A stretch of DNA of 32,874 bases from Lachnospiraceae bacterium (GCA_022796475.1 JAAWIS010000038.1:1-32874), one strand, 5' to 3'; positions 1 to 8,810 are shown, numbered from the stretch's first letter. Translations and numbers: made by a program. Notes: generated from the sequence alone by a model not told the origin.

Positions 1-4
1 TATA

Positions 5-19
5 CATTTTGAGAAAATT
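5..19. promoter_or_regulatory. CodY-box-like site at the window edge
   Basis: The 15-mer CATTTTGAGAAAATT differs at two positions from the CodY consensus AATTTTCWGAAAATT. It would serve whatever gene lies left of the window, which cannot be seen. In an AT-rich intergenic stretch such a match can arise by chance, so this is only a candidate. Confidence 0.2.
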
Positions 20-82
20 ATTTCTTTTAACCTATATTGAATGGTAATACCTGGCTAAAAAACAGGAGCAGAATATAAAATA

Positions 83-149
83 GGAATATCTAATCCAGTG
101 TATTGTTCGTTTGGCTGTTTGTTAATTTACGAACTGGATTAGATATTCC
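83..149. repeat. Long inverted repeat, 17-bp perfect arms
   Basis: GGAATATCTAATCCAGT (83-99) is perfectly repeated in inverted orientation at 133-149, with a 33-bp spacer. It lies 33 bp beyond the stop codon of the C26 peptidase gene (minus strand). On that strand the second arm is followed by a TATTTTATATT stretch, so it could act as a weak terminator. The AT-rich arms and long loop are atypical for one; a small mobile or palindromic element is the alternative. Confidence 0.6.
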
Positions 150-181
150 ATTTTGTTTTACAATTTATGCTTCCTCACGTA

Positions 182-922
182 TTACCGCTTTTTTTGGCTC
201 CGCTCTATAAGATCCGCAAATAATCGGTTCATCACCGGAGCAGAATCTACCAGATCCTCCGGATGCCACTGGACGCCTATCAGCAGGCCTTCCTCATCCT
301 CCAGCCCTTCTATGGTGCCATCGCAAGATCTGGCGGAAACTTTCAGACCCTCGCCCAGCTTTTTGACGGCCTGATGGTGCATGGAATTGGTTTTCAGTTT
401 TCCGGCTCCAAAGATCTCTGCCAGCCTGGTTTTCTCCTCCACTTCCACATAGTGGGTTAAATAAGAACGGTTATATTTTTGCAGATGCTGAATCAGTTCG
501 CCGCCTTTTAGGGATAAATCCTGGTATAAGCTCCCGCCCATCAGCACATTTAGTGTTTGATGGCCTTTGCAGATACCTAGCATAGGAATTTTTTGCTCCA
601 ACGCATACGTTCCGGCTTTCAGCCACGCGTCGTCAATTTCCGGGCGGAAAGGGCCGATTACTGGAAGCGGCTCCTCATGGTAGTACCAGGGTGTCATATC
701 TTCTCCTCCCGGAAATAGAAGGCCGTCGCAGAAAGACAAGGCAGCTTCCGGATCTGCCGCCACGGATGCCGCCGGAATCAGCACCGGAATTCCTCCGTTC
801 ATCTGAATCGCCCGGACATTAGTGCTTCCAGTAAATACATGCTCCCCGCTTACAAACAGGCCTGGATCTGTCCTTCTGGTAAGACCCAGGATTCCTATCA
901 CTGGTTTTCCGTTATTTGCCAT
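182..922 (-). CDS. Class I glutamine amidotransferase-like gamma-glutamyl hydrolase (peptidase C26)
   Basis: A 246-residue cytoplasmic protein of the PuuD/gamma-glutamyl-GABA hydrolase family (peptidase C26), which hydrolyses gamma-glutamyl amide bonds. The nucleophile elbow is GICKGHQ, with Cys118 as the predicted nucleophile; the family usually has GICRG. The His/Glu partners are in GVQWHPE (His220, Glu222). The oxyanion-loop motif FPGGEDMTP lies near residue 70. The length is normal and there is no signal peptide. The ATG at 922 follows an AGGAGGG/AAAGGG stretch. It is the last gene of the leftward peptide operon, 82 bp after the M42 peptidase gene, with an imperfect tandem repeat in the gap. 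The context suggests removal of gamma-glutamyl groups from imported peptides. The exact substrate is unknown. Confidence 0.88.
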   Translation of the reverse strand: MANNGKPVIGILGLTRRTDPGLFVSGEHVFTGSTNVRAIQMNGGIPVLIPAASVAADPEAALSFCDGLLFPGGEDMTPWYYHEEPLPVIGPFRPEIDDAWLKAGTYALEQKIPMLGICKGHQTLNVLMGGSLYQDLSLKGGELIQHLQKYNRSYLTHYVEVEEKTRLAEIFGAGKLKTNSMHHQAVKKLGEGLKVSARSCDGTIEGLEDEEGLLIGVQWHPEDLVDSAPVMNRLFADLIERSQKKR

Positions 923-945
923 ATCCCTTTCCCTCCTGTATCATA

Positions 946-998
946 CTTGAGTATATTTGGAATCTGATTAATTCTTGAGTACGTTTGAAACTGATTAA
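946..998. repeat. Imperfect tandem duplication (two units of 25-26 bp)
   Basis: Units 946-971 and 974-998 share CTTGAGTA, TTTG, AA and CTGATTAA in the same order, with few substitutions. They fill most of the gap between the M42 gene and the C26 gene, directly upstream of the C26 ribosome binding site. They may be a local duplication or a repeated protein-binding site. Confidence 0.6.
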
Positions 999-1004
999 CG
1001 TTTT

Positions 1005-2093
1005 CTATAATATATCCTGCCTGCAGATCCGGCACAATCTTTCTTTGTCCAGTTCCCGAATCACCTGGGCAGCCAATTTGGTAGCAGCTTCCAAGTCGTC
1101 TTTCGCGCAGAAATTATAATGGGTATGCACATAACGGCTTGGCACGCCAAGTACCAGCACCGGAACTGCTTTTCCGGTTACGCTGATTTTTCCCGCATTG
1201 GTGCTTCCCCCTCTTCGTACCGCTTCCTGATAATGGATTCCCAGCTTTTTCGCCAGCTCAATAGCATAATCAATAAAAGCAGGATTGGAGATGTAACTGT
1301 TATCCATTCTCCGGATCTGTACGCCGCTTTTCATCCTTCCTTGGGCCTGGGTTGCGCTGAAATAAAAATCATCGGAAGGAGAACCCTCAAATACAATGGC
1401 TAAATCTGGTTTTACAACCTGAGCCGTTACCATAGCTCCTCTGGTTCCCACTTCTTCCTGGGCCGCAAACGCGCCCACCACCTGGACAGGCAGCCTATCC
1501 CTTTCTTCATAGAGCTGATCCATGGTGTCCACAATACAGGCGCATCCGGCCCTGTTGTCAAAGGCTTTTCCAAAACAAATGCCATGGTCTTCATCATAGG
1601 AAAATGATACGTCTGGCATCATCGGATCCCCTACAGAAACGCCAAATACTTCTTCCACTTCTTTTCTGCTGGTTGCGCCGATATCCACATAAATCCTTTC
1701 GATATCCAATTCCTGGGATGTCCGTTCCTTGCTGTTCATAAAATGAATCGGTTTGGAAGTAATAATTCCCCTTACACGCTTTCCGCTTTTCGTGCGAATC
1801 AGAACTGTATGGGCCGGAATATTGGTAATTACAAATCCGCCTAGCATAATAATTCCCAGAACCCCGTTATCATGAATGGTTTGTACCATAAAACCACATT
1901 CATCCGTATGGGCATCCAGTTGGATCACCGGCAAATCTCCCTTTGCTCCAGGCATTCTCACATACAAATTATTCATTGCGTCATTTTCCACCTGATACTT
2001 TTTGCAGTATCCGGCAATAGTACAGATTACATCCTCTTCAAATCCACTTGGCCCGAATGCGTCGGAAATCCGGCCAAACATTTGAATATCCAT
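1005..2093 (-). CDS. M42 family metallopeptidase (glutamyl aminopeptidase / tetrahedral aminopeptidase type)
   Basis: A 362-residue protein with the full M42 signature. LDAHTDECGF carries the first metal ligand His62 and Asp64. FDNRAGCA holds the bridging aspartate, QEEVGTRGA the catalytic glutamate pair, and VFEGSP and VHTHYN the remaining ligands. M42 enzymes are cobalt- or zinc-dependent cytoplasmic aminopeptidases that form tetrahedral dodecamers and trim short peptides. The length is typical and no signal peptide is present. The ATG at 2093 follows AAAGGAG with a 10-nt spacer. It sits between the M55 and C26 hydrolases downstream of the Dpp importer genes, consistent with degrading imported peptides. 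Some family members are annotated as endoglucanases or FrvX, but the context favours a peptidase. Confidence 0.9.
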   Translation of the reverse strand: MDIQMFGRISDAFGPSGFEEDVICTIAGYCKKYQVENDAMNNLYVRMPGAKGDLPVIQLDAHTDECGFMVQTIHDNGVLGIIMLGGFVITNIPAHTVLIRTKSGKRVRGIITSKPIHFMNSKERTSQELDIERIYVDIGATSRKEVEEVFGVSVGDPMMPDVSFSYDEDHGICFGKAFDNRAGCACIVDTMDQLYEERDRLPVQVVGAFAAQEEVGTRGAMVTAQVVKPDLAIVFEGSPSDDFYFSATQAQGRMKSGVQIRRMDNSYISNPAFIDYAIELAKKLGIHYQEAVRRGGSTNAGKISVTGKAVPVLVLGVPSRYVHTHYNFCAKDDLEAATKLAAQVIRELDKERLCRICRQDIL

Positions 2094-2132
2094 GGCTTTC
2101 TATCTCCTTTATTGTTCTTTCTATTGGCATAA

Positions 2133-2162
2133 AATCAGGGTAAACACTTTGCTGCCCTGACT
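2133..2162 (-). terminator. Weak hairpin between M55 and M42 genes
   Basis: TCAGGG (2135-2140) pairs with CCCTGA (2155-2160). On the minus strand the stem is followed by TTTTATG. The 6-bp stem and short T-run suggest at most partial termination inside the operon. Confidence 0.3.
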
Positions 2163-2170
2163 TCATCCTT

Positions 2171-2971
2171 TTAATATACAACAAAACAATGGGCGGTTAC
2201 CACATCCATCCAGCGGCTGGCTGTCAGTCGATCCGTAAAGGTATCCACCTGCTCCATCCCCGGGTAAAAGGACATCTGATACGCCCGTTTCCAATCCTTA
2301 AACGTTACTTCATAGGTAAACTGGTCTGGCAGCTTTACCTGACAGGCCGATCGGTCTTTTGATAATGCCTGTTTCACTCCTTTGCGGATCCCCTCTAAAA
2401 CGTTTCCTGCAGGCTCACAGATAGTAGCGCCGCCGGTTCCGGACTTTGTAGCAACGGTTTCCATATCCGGTACTTGTTTTTTGGCCAGCCGGCAAATAGC
2501 CTCATCTCCGGACAAAAACAAAACCGGTACGCCTAAGCTGGCCGCTGTGTACGTGTTCAGCATAAACTCGCTCATATATTCCCCATTTAAGCGGATATAC
2601 AGGCTGTTTCCTGTGGAGGTATGGCTGATGGAAAACTCCGGGTTTCCGGCAGGACTGTGGTATCCGATATATAAAACCCCGTCAAAGCTTTCGTCAATCC
2701 CCCACATCATATTGTAGGGATGGCCGCTTTTTCCCCTGATTAGTTTTACGTAATCTGGCATTTGGATGGGATCGATATTGGAAGCATCACCATGTCCGTC
2801 TTTCACCACAATCTCAGAAGCACCCATCTCCTTAGCCGCCTCACAGGCGGCCAATACTTCCCTTGTCATCTCCTTGGCAAAAGCCTGATACACCGCTTCG
2901 TTCTTATGGGCTTCTGACGGGATGGCAAGGCCGGCACAGCCCTCAATGTCTGCACTGATAAAAAGTTTCAT
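2171..2971 (-). CDS. dppA: M55 family D-aminopeptidase (DppA-like)
   Basis: A 266-residue DppA-type zinc D-aminopeptidase; the Bacillus subtilis founder releases D-residues from D-Ala peptides. Metal-site residues line up well with the founder: Asp8 and Glu10 in MKLFISADIEGCAG, His60 in KDGHGD, His105 in YIGYHSPAG, and a glutamate near 131-135 in NGEYMSE. The frame is open 29 codons further upstream, but ATG 2971 has a clear GGGAGG ribosome binding site and starts exactly at the conserved N-terminus. It follows dppF by 37 bp. In B. subtilis dppA heads the dppABCDE operon; here it is near the end, followed by two more hydrolase genes. Confidence 0.92.
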   Translation of the reverse strand: MKLFISADIEGCAGLAIPSEAHKNEAVYQAFAKEMTREVLAACEAAKEMGASEIVVKDGHGDASNIDPIQMPDYVKLIRGKSGHPYNMMWGIDESFDGVLYIGYHSPAGNPEFSISHTSTGNSLYIRLNGEYMSEFMLNTYTAASLGVPVLFLSGDEAICRLAKKQVPDMETVATKSGTGGATICEPAGNVLEGIRKGVKQALSKDRSACQVKLPDQFTYEVTFKDWKRAYQMSFYPGMEQVDTFTDRLTASRWMDVVTAHCFVVY

Positions 2972-3008
2972 AAATAAATCATCCTCCCTTTTGGGATCCT
3001 CATAACCA

Positions 3009-4010
3009 TTATAAATTATTTTTTTTATTGATATCATCATATAAATGGCAGTATACATAATGATCTTCGCTTACCTGATACCGTTTCGGCGCTTCCGTTT
3101 TACAGCATTCCATGGCCTTGGGACATCGGGTATGGAATTTACAGCCTTTCGGCGGATTTAAGGGCGATGGGATACTTCCCTCTAAGATTACCCGCTCCTT
3201 TTTTGCCGTAGGATCCGGAACCGGAACAGCAGAAAGCAATGCCTGGGTATATGGATGCAGAGGGCTGGTATATAAGCTTTCCTTATTTCCAACTTCCACA
3301 AAATTCCCCAGATACATTACGCCTACCCGATCACTGATGTGCTCTACTACGCTTAAATCATGAGCCACAAATATATACGTAAGATGAAATTCTTTCTTTA
3401 ACTTGTTCATCAAATTCAGCACCTGAGCCTGAATCGATACATCCAGAGCAGAAACCGGCTCATCGGCAATAATCAGGGACGGCTGTACAGCCAAAGCCCT
3501 TGCAATTCCGATTCTCTGACGCTGGCCGCCGGAAAATTCATGAGGATAGCGGTTTGCGTGGTAGTCGTCCAAACCGACTCTTCGTAACAGATCCAGTACC
3601 CGTTCCTCCATCTGAGCCTTGTCCTTTACCAGCTTATGGATGATCATAGGCTCTGCAATAATATCAAATACAGACATTCTTGGATTTAAGGATGCATAAG
3701 GATCCTGAAATACCATCTGAACTTTTTTCCGGACCGGGCGCATTTGTTTGTCATGATATGTGGAGATATCCTCTCCATCCAGAATGATTTTTCCGGATGT
3801 AGGCCGTTCCAGCTTGCAGATTCCCCGCCCCAGAGTAGATTTGCCGCACCCGGACTCTCCAACAATGCCGAAAACCTCTCCCCGCCTTACTTCAAAAGAA
3901 ACTCCGTCTACCGCTTTTACATAGTCTGCTGTGCCGAATTTCTTCCCTGCAACAGGATAATAGATCTTCACATCTTCAACATCTAATAAAATATCCCTTT
4001 GGTCAGCCAA
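3009..4010 (-). CDS. dppF: Peptide ABC transporter ATP-binding protein, DppF/OppF type
   Basis: A 333-residue ATPase of a dipeptide/oligopeptide importer. It has Walker A GESGCGKST (51-59), a Q-loop in FQDPYASLNP, signature FSGGQRQR (159-166), Walker B LIIADEP (179-185), and an H-loop in VAHDLSVVEH. The C-terminal oligopeptide-transporter extension carries the cysteine cluster GCKFHTRCP...CC. The start appears to be TTG at 4010, two bases after the dppD stop, with AAAGGGGG nine bases upstream; no ATG occurs before about codon 90. Two-base spacing implies translational coupling. It should form a heterodimer with DppD on the inner face of the membrane. Confidence 0.95.
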   Translation of the reverse strand: MADQRDILLDVEDVKIYYPVAGKKFGTADYVKAVDGVSFEVRRGEVFGIVGESGCGKSTLGRGICKLERPTSGKIILDGEDISTYHDKQMRPVRKKVQMVFQDPYASLNPRMSVFDIIAEPMIIHKLVKDKAQMEERVLDLLRRVGLDDYHANRYPHEFSGGQRQRIGIARALAVQPSLIIADEPVSALDVSIQAQVLNLMNKLKKEFHLTYIFVAHDLSVVEHISDRVGVMYLGNFVEVGNKESLYTSPLHPYTQALLSAVPVPDPTAKKERVILEGSIPSPLNPPKGCKFHTRCPKAMECCKTEAPKRYQVSEDHYVYCHLYDDINKKNNL

Positions 4011-4012
4011 TC

Positions 4013-5002
4013 TTAAGCGCCCCCTTTCTCACAGAGCCAGCATCTGCACACATGGCCCTCTTCTACCTCATAAAATCCCGGTTCTTCTTCCATGCACTTT
4101 TGGAAGGCATGGCTGCACCTGGGCGCAAACTTGCAGCCCTTTGGCATGTATTTTGGATTCGGTACATTGCCTGGAATGGCCTCCAGCTCTTCTACCGCCT
4201 CCCCAAGCTTAGGGATTGAGTTTAGCAAGCCATTGGTATAAGGATGGGTAGGATGGGCAAACAAGGATCTGACATCTGCTTTTTCCACCACACGGCCGCA
4301 GTACATAACCACCACCTCATCGCAGACTTCTGCAACTACGCCAAGGTCATGGGTAATAAATAGGATGGAGGTTCCGATATCTTTTTTCAGCTCATTCATC
4401 AGATCCAGGATCTGGGCCTGAATGGTTACATCCAAAGCTGTGGTGGGCTCATCGGCAATGAGTATTTTAGGACGGCAGACTAAAGCCATGGCAATCATTA
4501 CCCTTTGACGCTGGCCGCCGGAAAGCTGGAATGGATACTCCTTCATCATGTGCTCTACCCTGGGCACCCCAGTCTTTCTCAGCATATCCTCAGCTTTCTT
4601 ATAAGCTTCCTCTTTGGAAATGTCCTGGTGCTGCAAAATACATTCTGTAAGCTGCTTTCCAATCCTCATCACAGGATTTAAACTGGTCATGGGTTCCTGG
4701 AAAATCATAGAGATCTGGCTGCCCCTCAGCTTTCTTTTTTCTTCTTCACTGATATGGGCAATATCATTTCCTTCCAAAAGGATCTCTCCTTCCGCGATTT
4801 TGCCAGTAGTTCCGGTAAGCAGTCCCATAATAGAAAGAGAAGTAACGCTTTTTCCGCTTCCGGATTCCCCTACGATTCCTAATGTAGAGCCTTCCTTTAA
4901 CTCAAAATCCACTCCGTCAACTGATTTCACCACGCCGCTGTCCGTATAAAAATAAGTATGAAGGTTTTTTACTTCTAATATATTCTTTCTCTTATCTTCC
5001 AT
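4013..5002 (-). CDS. dppD: Peptide ABC transporter ATP-binding protein, DppD/OppD type
   Basis: A 329-residue ATPase partner of DppF. Walker A is GESGSGKS (about 45-52), the Q-loop is IFQEPMTSLNP, the signature LSGGQRQR (about 160-167), and Walker B LIADEPTTALD. The C-terminal extension has clustered cysteines (GCKFAPRC, KC, HVCRC), as in DppD/OppD proteins, where this region can bind an iron-sulfur cluster. The ATG at 5002 follows GGGGG with 9-nt spacing; a TTG one codon upstream also fits. It lies 18 bp downstream of dppC. Confidence 0.95.
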   Translation of the reverse strand: MEDKRKNILEVKNLHTYFYTDSGVVKSVDGVDFELKEGSTLGIVGESGSGKSVTSLSIMGLLTGTTGKIAEGEILLEGNDIAHISEEEKRKLRGSQISMIFQEPMTSLNPVMRIGKQLTECILQHQDISKEEAYKKAEDMLRKTGVPRVEHMMKEYPFQLSGGQRQRVMIAMALVCRPKILIADEPTTALDVTIQAQILDLMNELKKDIGTSILFITHDLGVVAEVCDEVVVMYCGRVVEKADVRSLFAHPTHPYTNGLLNSIPKLGEAVEELEAIPGNVPNPKYMPKGCKFAPRCSHAFQKCMEEEPGFYEVEEGHVCRCWLCEKGGA

Positions 5003-5020
5003 CAATTCCTTCCCCCTCTC

Positions 5021-5914
5021 TTAATCCGTCAGTTTCGGGTCAAGTGCATCCCGAAGGCCGTCGCCAAGAATGTTAAAGCTTAATACTGTAAGGAAGATGG
5101 CTAAGCCCGGGAATATGGTACAGTGCATACTGGTCATCATATAGTTCCGGCCATTGGACAGAAGGAAGCCCCACTCCGGCGTAGGCGGCTGGGCGCCCAT
5201 ACCCAGAAAGCTTAAGGAAGAGGCTGTCAGGATAGAAGAACCTACTGACATTGTAAACTGTACAATAATTTCCGGTACTGCCCCCGGAAGAATATGCCGG
5301 AACAAAATTCTGGCATCAGACGCTCCCAGATTTTTTGCCGCCTGGACGAAAACGGAATGCTTCAGCGCCAGGGTACGGCTTCTTACCAGACGTGCAAAGG
5401 TAGGGGTAGAGAACACAGACACAGCAATGATAACATTTCCCAAACCGCTTCCTAAAATTGCCACTATGGCAATGGCTAAAATAATGCCTGGAAAAGCAAA
5501 CAACGTATCGCAGATTCTCATGATAATAGAGTCAATAATCCCGCCGTAGTATCCGCCTAAAAGACCAAGGATAGTACCGCAGACAGCCCCCACCGATACG
5601 GCAGACAGCCCGACTGCCAGAGAAATCTTGGTGCCGCATACCACCCGTGAGAATAAATCTCTGCCAAATTCATCAGTACCAAACCAGTGGGCGCTGCTTG
5701 GCCCCTGAAGAATGGAGCTATAATCGTATTCATTAATCTTAAATGGCACGAGCATTTCACCAAAAAAAGCAAGGAATACCAAAAAAAGGATGAACCCTAA
5801 AGCAACCACTGCATTTTTCTGTTTTTTAAACTTCCGAATCATTTCCGAAACAGGAGTTTTGATATCAGTTTTTTCATTTACTTCCGTATTTGCAGCCTTT
5901 TTCGCTTTACTCAT
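5021..5914 (-). CDS. dppC: Peptide ABC transporter permease, DppC/OppC type
   Basis: A 297-residue inner-membrane permease. A charged cytoplasmic N-terminus (residues 1-35) is followed by a first membrane segment (AVVALGFILFLVFLAFFG). Next come the OppC_N-type region with HWFGTDEFGRDLFSRV, then further hydrophobic segments. The EAA-like coupling loop contains GASDARILFRHILPG. ATG 5914 is preferred because an AGGAGG lies eight bases upstream; this Shine-Dalgarno overlaps the dppB stop codon, indicating coupling. An in-frame GTG three codons earlier is less likely. Confidence 0.95.
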   Translation of the reverse strand: MSKAKKAANTEVNEKTDIKTPVSEMIRKFKKQKNAVVALGFILFLVFLAFFGEMLVPFKINEYDYSSILQGPSSAHWFGTDEFGRDLFSRVVCGTKISLAVGLSAVSVGAVCGTILGLLGGYYGGIIDSIIMRICDTLFAFPGIILAIAIVAILGSGLGNVIIAVSVFSTPTFARLVRSRTLALKHSVFVQAAKNLGASDARILFRHILPGAVPEIIVQFTMSVGSSILTASSLSFLGMGAQPPTPEWGFLLSNGRNYMMTSMHCTIFPGLAIFLTVLSFNILGDGLRDALDPKLTD

Positions 5915-5926
5915 ATACAGCACCTC

Positions 5927-6847
5927 CTATGACATCTTGATTTCCGGATTGAGGATGGCATAGAGGATATCCACAATCAGATTGATAATGATAAACTGCA
6001 GGGAAAAAATTAAAATCAAAGACTGGATAGCTGGGTAGTCCCGATAATTTACGGATTCTACCAAAAGCTGTCCAAGGCCCGGAAAGGCAAATACGGCCTC
6101 TGTAACCACAGAACCGCCTAAAAGGAAACCGAACTGAAGACCAACTACGGTCACCACGGAGATCATGGAGTTGCGGAAAGCGTGCCCCCAGGTTACTGTT
6201 TTTTCCTTAAGCCCCTTTGCCCTGGCTGTCCGGATATAATCTTCCTTCAGCACTTCCACAATGGAAGATCTGGTAAACCTGGCGATAATTGCCGCAATGC
6301 TGGTTCCTAAGGTAATGGCTGGAAGAACCAGGTTTTTCCAGCTTCCTGCCCCAGTGGTTGGAAGCCAGCGGAGTTTTACTGAAAAAAGCATAATCATCAG
6401 AAAGCCAATCCAGAAATTAGGCAGGGAAATTCCGGAAACGGCTACTGTCATCCCGGTAAAATCCTGCCATTTCCCTCGATTTTTCCCTGACCATACCCCT
6501 AAAAAGACTCCTACAATGGTACTCCAAACCAGGCTGGCTATGGTAAGGGACATGGTATTTCCGTATCTGGCAGCAATTTCTTCCAAAACGGGACGTTTGG
6601 TGCGCAAAGACATTCCCAAATCACCCTTCAGCAGCCCGCCTACATATTTCATATATTGGACGGGAATCGGCTTATCCAGCCCCAACTGGACGCGAACTGC
6701 TTCTACTGCGTCCAGTGTGGCCTGTTCCCCTGCCACCAGACGTGCCGGATCTCCGGGGATCATTCGGACAAAAAAGAATACAAAGGTTACAACGATAATT
6801 AAAGTAGGAATCACCCCTACAATTCGTTTTATAGTATATCGCAACAT
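5927..6847 (-). CDS. dppB: Peptide ABC transporter permease, DppB/OppB type
   Basis: A 306-residue permease with the typical DppB start MLRYTIKRIVGVIPTL. The first transmembrane helix is followed by the FVRMIPGDPAR motif. The EAA loop is visible as YIRTARAKGLKEKTV. Several further hydrophobic segments follow, and the C-terminus ILYAILNPEIKMS matches the usual D-x-L-Y-x-x-x-D/N-P-R/E end of this family. ATG 6847 follows AAGGAG. It is the first gene after the terminator-like hairpin that separates it from the binding-protein gene, so it is probably read at a lower level than that gene. Confidence 0.95.
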   Translation of the reverse strand: MLRYTIKRIVGVIPTLIIVVTFVFFFVRMIPGDPARLVAGEQATLDAVEAVRVQLGLDKPIPVQYMKYVGGLLKGDLGMSLRTKRPVLEEIAARYGNTMSLTIASLVWSTIVGVFLGVWSGKNRGKWQDFTGMTVAVSGISLPNFWIGFLMIMLFSVKLRWLPTTGAGSWKNLVLPAITLGTSIAAIIARFTRSSIVEVLKEDYIRTARAKGLKEKTVTWGHAFRNSMISVVTVVGLQFGFLLGGSVVTEAVFAFPGLGQLLVESVNYRDYPAIQSLILIFSLQFIIINLIVDILYAILNPEIKMS

Positions 6848-6947
6848 GCTTTTCTCATCTCCTTAACTGTGACAAACTGGTAATAAAATTGATAGAAGGA
6901 ACTTCATAAGAACACTTTCCTGGATAAAGACTCTGGCCAACCTCCGT

Positions 6948-6992
6948 AACAAAAGACGCTGCAAACTGAGCTTACAGTCTTGCAGCGCCTTA
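6948..6992 (-). terminator. Rho-independent (partial) terminator after the binding-protein gene
   Basis: Arms GACGCTGCAA (6955-6964) and TTGCAGCGCC (6980-6989) form a 10-bp stem with one G-U pair. On the minus strand it is followed by TTTTGTT. It lies between the binding-protein gene and dppB. Incomplete termination here would give the binding protein in excess over the membrane complex, a common arrangement in ABC import operons. Confidence 0.75.
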
Positions 6993-7002
6993 AATCACCA
7001 AA

Positions 7003-8697
7003 TTACTTGGTCATCTTTGCATTCTTCATATTAATAGCGCCATCCGGATAAATCTTTACATTCTGTACCTTTGCTCCGGTAGCCCAGACATTAGAATCAA
7101 CACACATAAAGATCATGGGAACTTCCTCCCAGATTAAATCCTGTGCCTTCTCATATGCTTCCCGGCGAACATCATCATCTGCACTTTCCAGACCGGTCTT
7201 AATGTAGCCTTCCAGCTCGTCATTTTCGTAGTAGCAAATATTATAGCTCATAGGCGGCTCAGATTCTTTTGCCAGCAGCGGACGGATTCCCCAGTCAGCA
7301 TCACCTGTGGATGGTGACCAGCCGATAATGTAGCAGTCTACCTCAGCCTCAGAACCTGGAACATCCACATCCTGGATCCTCTGATTTAATACTGCGCTTT
7401 CTAAGCCCTTTAACTCCAGATTAATTCCTACCTGCTCTAACTGCTGCTTGTAGAATTCAGCCTGCTTCTGGTTTGCCGTGGTATTCGCATACATAACTGT
7501 GGTGGTAAAACCGTCTGGATAACCGGCTTCTGCCAAAAGTTCTTTCGCCTTCTCCGGATCGTAAGGACGTGGTTCATTGCCCTTATAGTACTGTACAGCA
7601 GAACCAATTACAGAAGTTGCCGGAACAGCCAGACCATTTTTAACTACCTGGATATAAGCTTCTTTATTTAACGCATAGTCCATAGCCTGACGCACTCTTA
7701 CATCTGTAAATGGCTCTTTCTGAGTATTCAGCATCAGGAAACGTACTACAATTCCTTCATCCTGGTAAGAATTTACATTCGGATCTGCCTCTAATACCGA
7801 TACGCTCTCAGTCGGTGTAGTCCACATAATCTGGGCATCGCCAGACTGGATCATAGCCACACGGGTAGCGCTCTCTGGTACTGGCTTGAAGGTGATGGTT
7901 TTAAATCCGGCATCTGAATCTGCCAGCGCTGTTCCTCCGCAGATATCAGCATTATAACCCCACCAGTCCTTATTTAACTCCAGCGTCAGGTGATCGCCTT
8001 CAATCCACTCCACAAACGTATACTGACCGCATCCAACCGGGTTTCTGGCACATTCCTCTACCCCAGCCTCAATGGTCTTAGGACTCATAATAACGCAGGC
8101 CGGATGAGCCAGGTTGCTGATAAATGCTCCAAAAGGCTCGGTTAAGGTTACCTTAATGGTAAAATCATCTACCTTCTCATAGGTATCCAGAATATTGCAC
8201 AGGAATGTGGTACGCTTAAGGCCTAAGGTTTCATCATCCCACTTCGCAAAGTTAGCCAATGCTGCATCTGCATTCCATGGTGTTCCATCTGTAAAGGAAA
8301 TTCCTTCCCGAAGGGTAATCGTAAACTCCGTAGCGTCATCATTTGCCTCGTAACCGGTAGCCAGCATGGGATAAATAGCCATGTCGTCGTCAAATCCGAA
8401 CAAACTGTCAGAAATCATACGCTGAATACCGCCGGATAAGGTATCACTGGTATCCATAGGATCCATGGTGGTAAAATCTACTGCTACTGCAGCCACAATA
8501 TCAGTTTCCTGAGATACGGATTCTCCTGCCGGGATCTCAGCTTCTGCCTGGGTTTCTCCCCCTGCCGCTGAGCTTTCTCCTGATGCTGCTGTAGGCGCAG
8601 CAGAACCTGAATCGCCAGAACCGCCGCCACAGGCAGTCAGGGTAACCATGGCCGCCGCAAGAAGCAGTGCATAAAATTTGTTTCCTGTTCTTCTCAT
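7003..8697 (-). CDS. Peptide ABC transporter substrate-binding lipoprotein (SBP family 5, DppA/OppA type)
   Basis: A 564-residue family 5 extracellular binding protein. The N-terminus (MRRTGNKFYALLLAAAMVTLTACGGG) is a lipoprotein signal with lipobox LTAC and Cys23 as the lipidation site. A Gly/Ser/Ala/Glu-rich flexible linker to about residue 55 follows. The SBP_bac_5 body contains typical segments such as TITLREGISFTDGTPWNADA, VRQAMDYALNKE and YDPEKAKELLAEAGYPDGF. ATG 8697 is chosen for the AAGGAGG just upstream; the frame stays open 13 codons further. It is first in the leftward operon behind a strong promoter and ahead of a hairpin. It should deliver peptides to DppBCDF. Confidence 0.95.
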   Translation of the reverse strand: MRRTGNKFYALLLAAAMVTLTACGGGSGDSGSAAPTAASGESSAAGGETQAEAEIPAGESVSQETDIVAAVAVDFTTMDPMDTSDTLSGGIQRMISDSLFGFDDDMAIYPMLATGYEANDDATEFTITLREGISFTDGTPWNADAALANFAKWDDETLGLKRTTFLCNILDTYEKVDDFTIKVTLTEPFGAFISNLAHPACVIMSPKTIEAGVEECARNPVGCGQYTFVEWIEGDHLTLELNKDWWGYNADICGGTALADSDAGFKTITFKPVPESATRVAMIQSGDAQIMWTTPTESVSVLEADPNVNSYQDEGIVVRFLMLNTQKEPFTDVRVRQAMDYALNKEAYIQVVKNGLAVPATSVIGSAVQYYKGNEPRPYDPEKAKELLAEAGYPDGFTTTVMYANTTANQKQAEFYKQQLEQVGINLELKGLESAVLNQRIQDVDVPGSEAEVDCYIIGWSPSTGDADWGIRPLLAKESEPPMSYNICYYENDELEGYIKTGLESADDDVRREAYEKAQDLIWEEVPMIFMCVDSNVWATGAKVQNVKIYPDGAINMKNAKMTK

Positions 8698-8781
8698 AAA
8701 GTTCCTCCTTGTCCTTCCAACTATGAAAAAAAGCAAAGACTTGTCCTGATTGACTAAATAGCGCCTTTGCCATCAGATTTT

Positions 8782-8810
8782 ATTTTAATTCTGCTTTTTC
8801 TCTTTGTCAA
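8782..8810 (-). promoter_or_regulatory. Sigma-A promoter for the peptide operon
   Basis: On the minus strand TTGACA (8805-8810) and TAAAAT (8782-8787) are separated by exactly 17 bp, about 85 bp upstream of the binding-protein start. AGCAG/CTGCT half-sites at about 8816-8833 lie just upstream of the -35 box and could be an operator. Confidence 0.75.

Noticed and set aside
2972-3058. N-terminal extension of the M55 peptidase
   Set aside because: The conserved N-terminus with metal ligand Asp8 begins at 2971, where the GGGAGG ribosome binding site lies. The extension also overlaps dppF.
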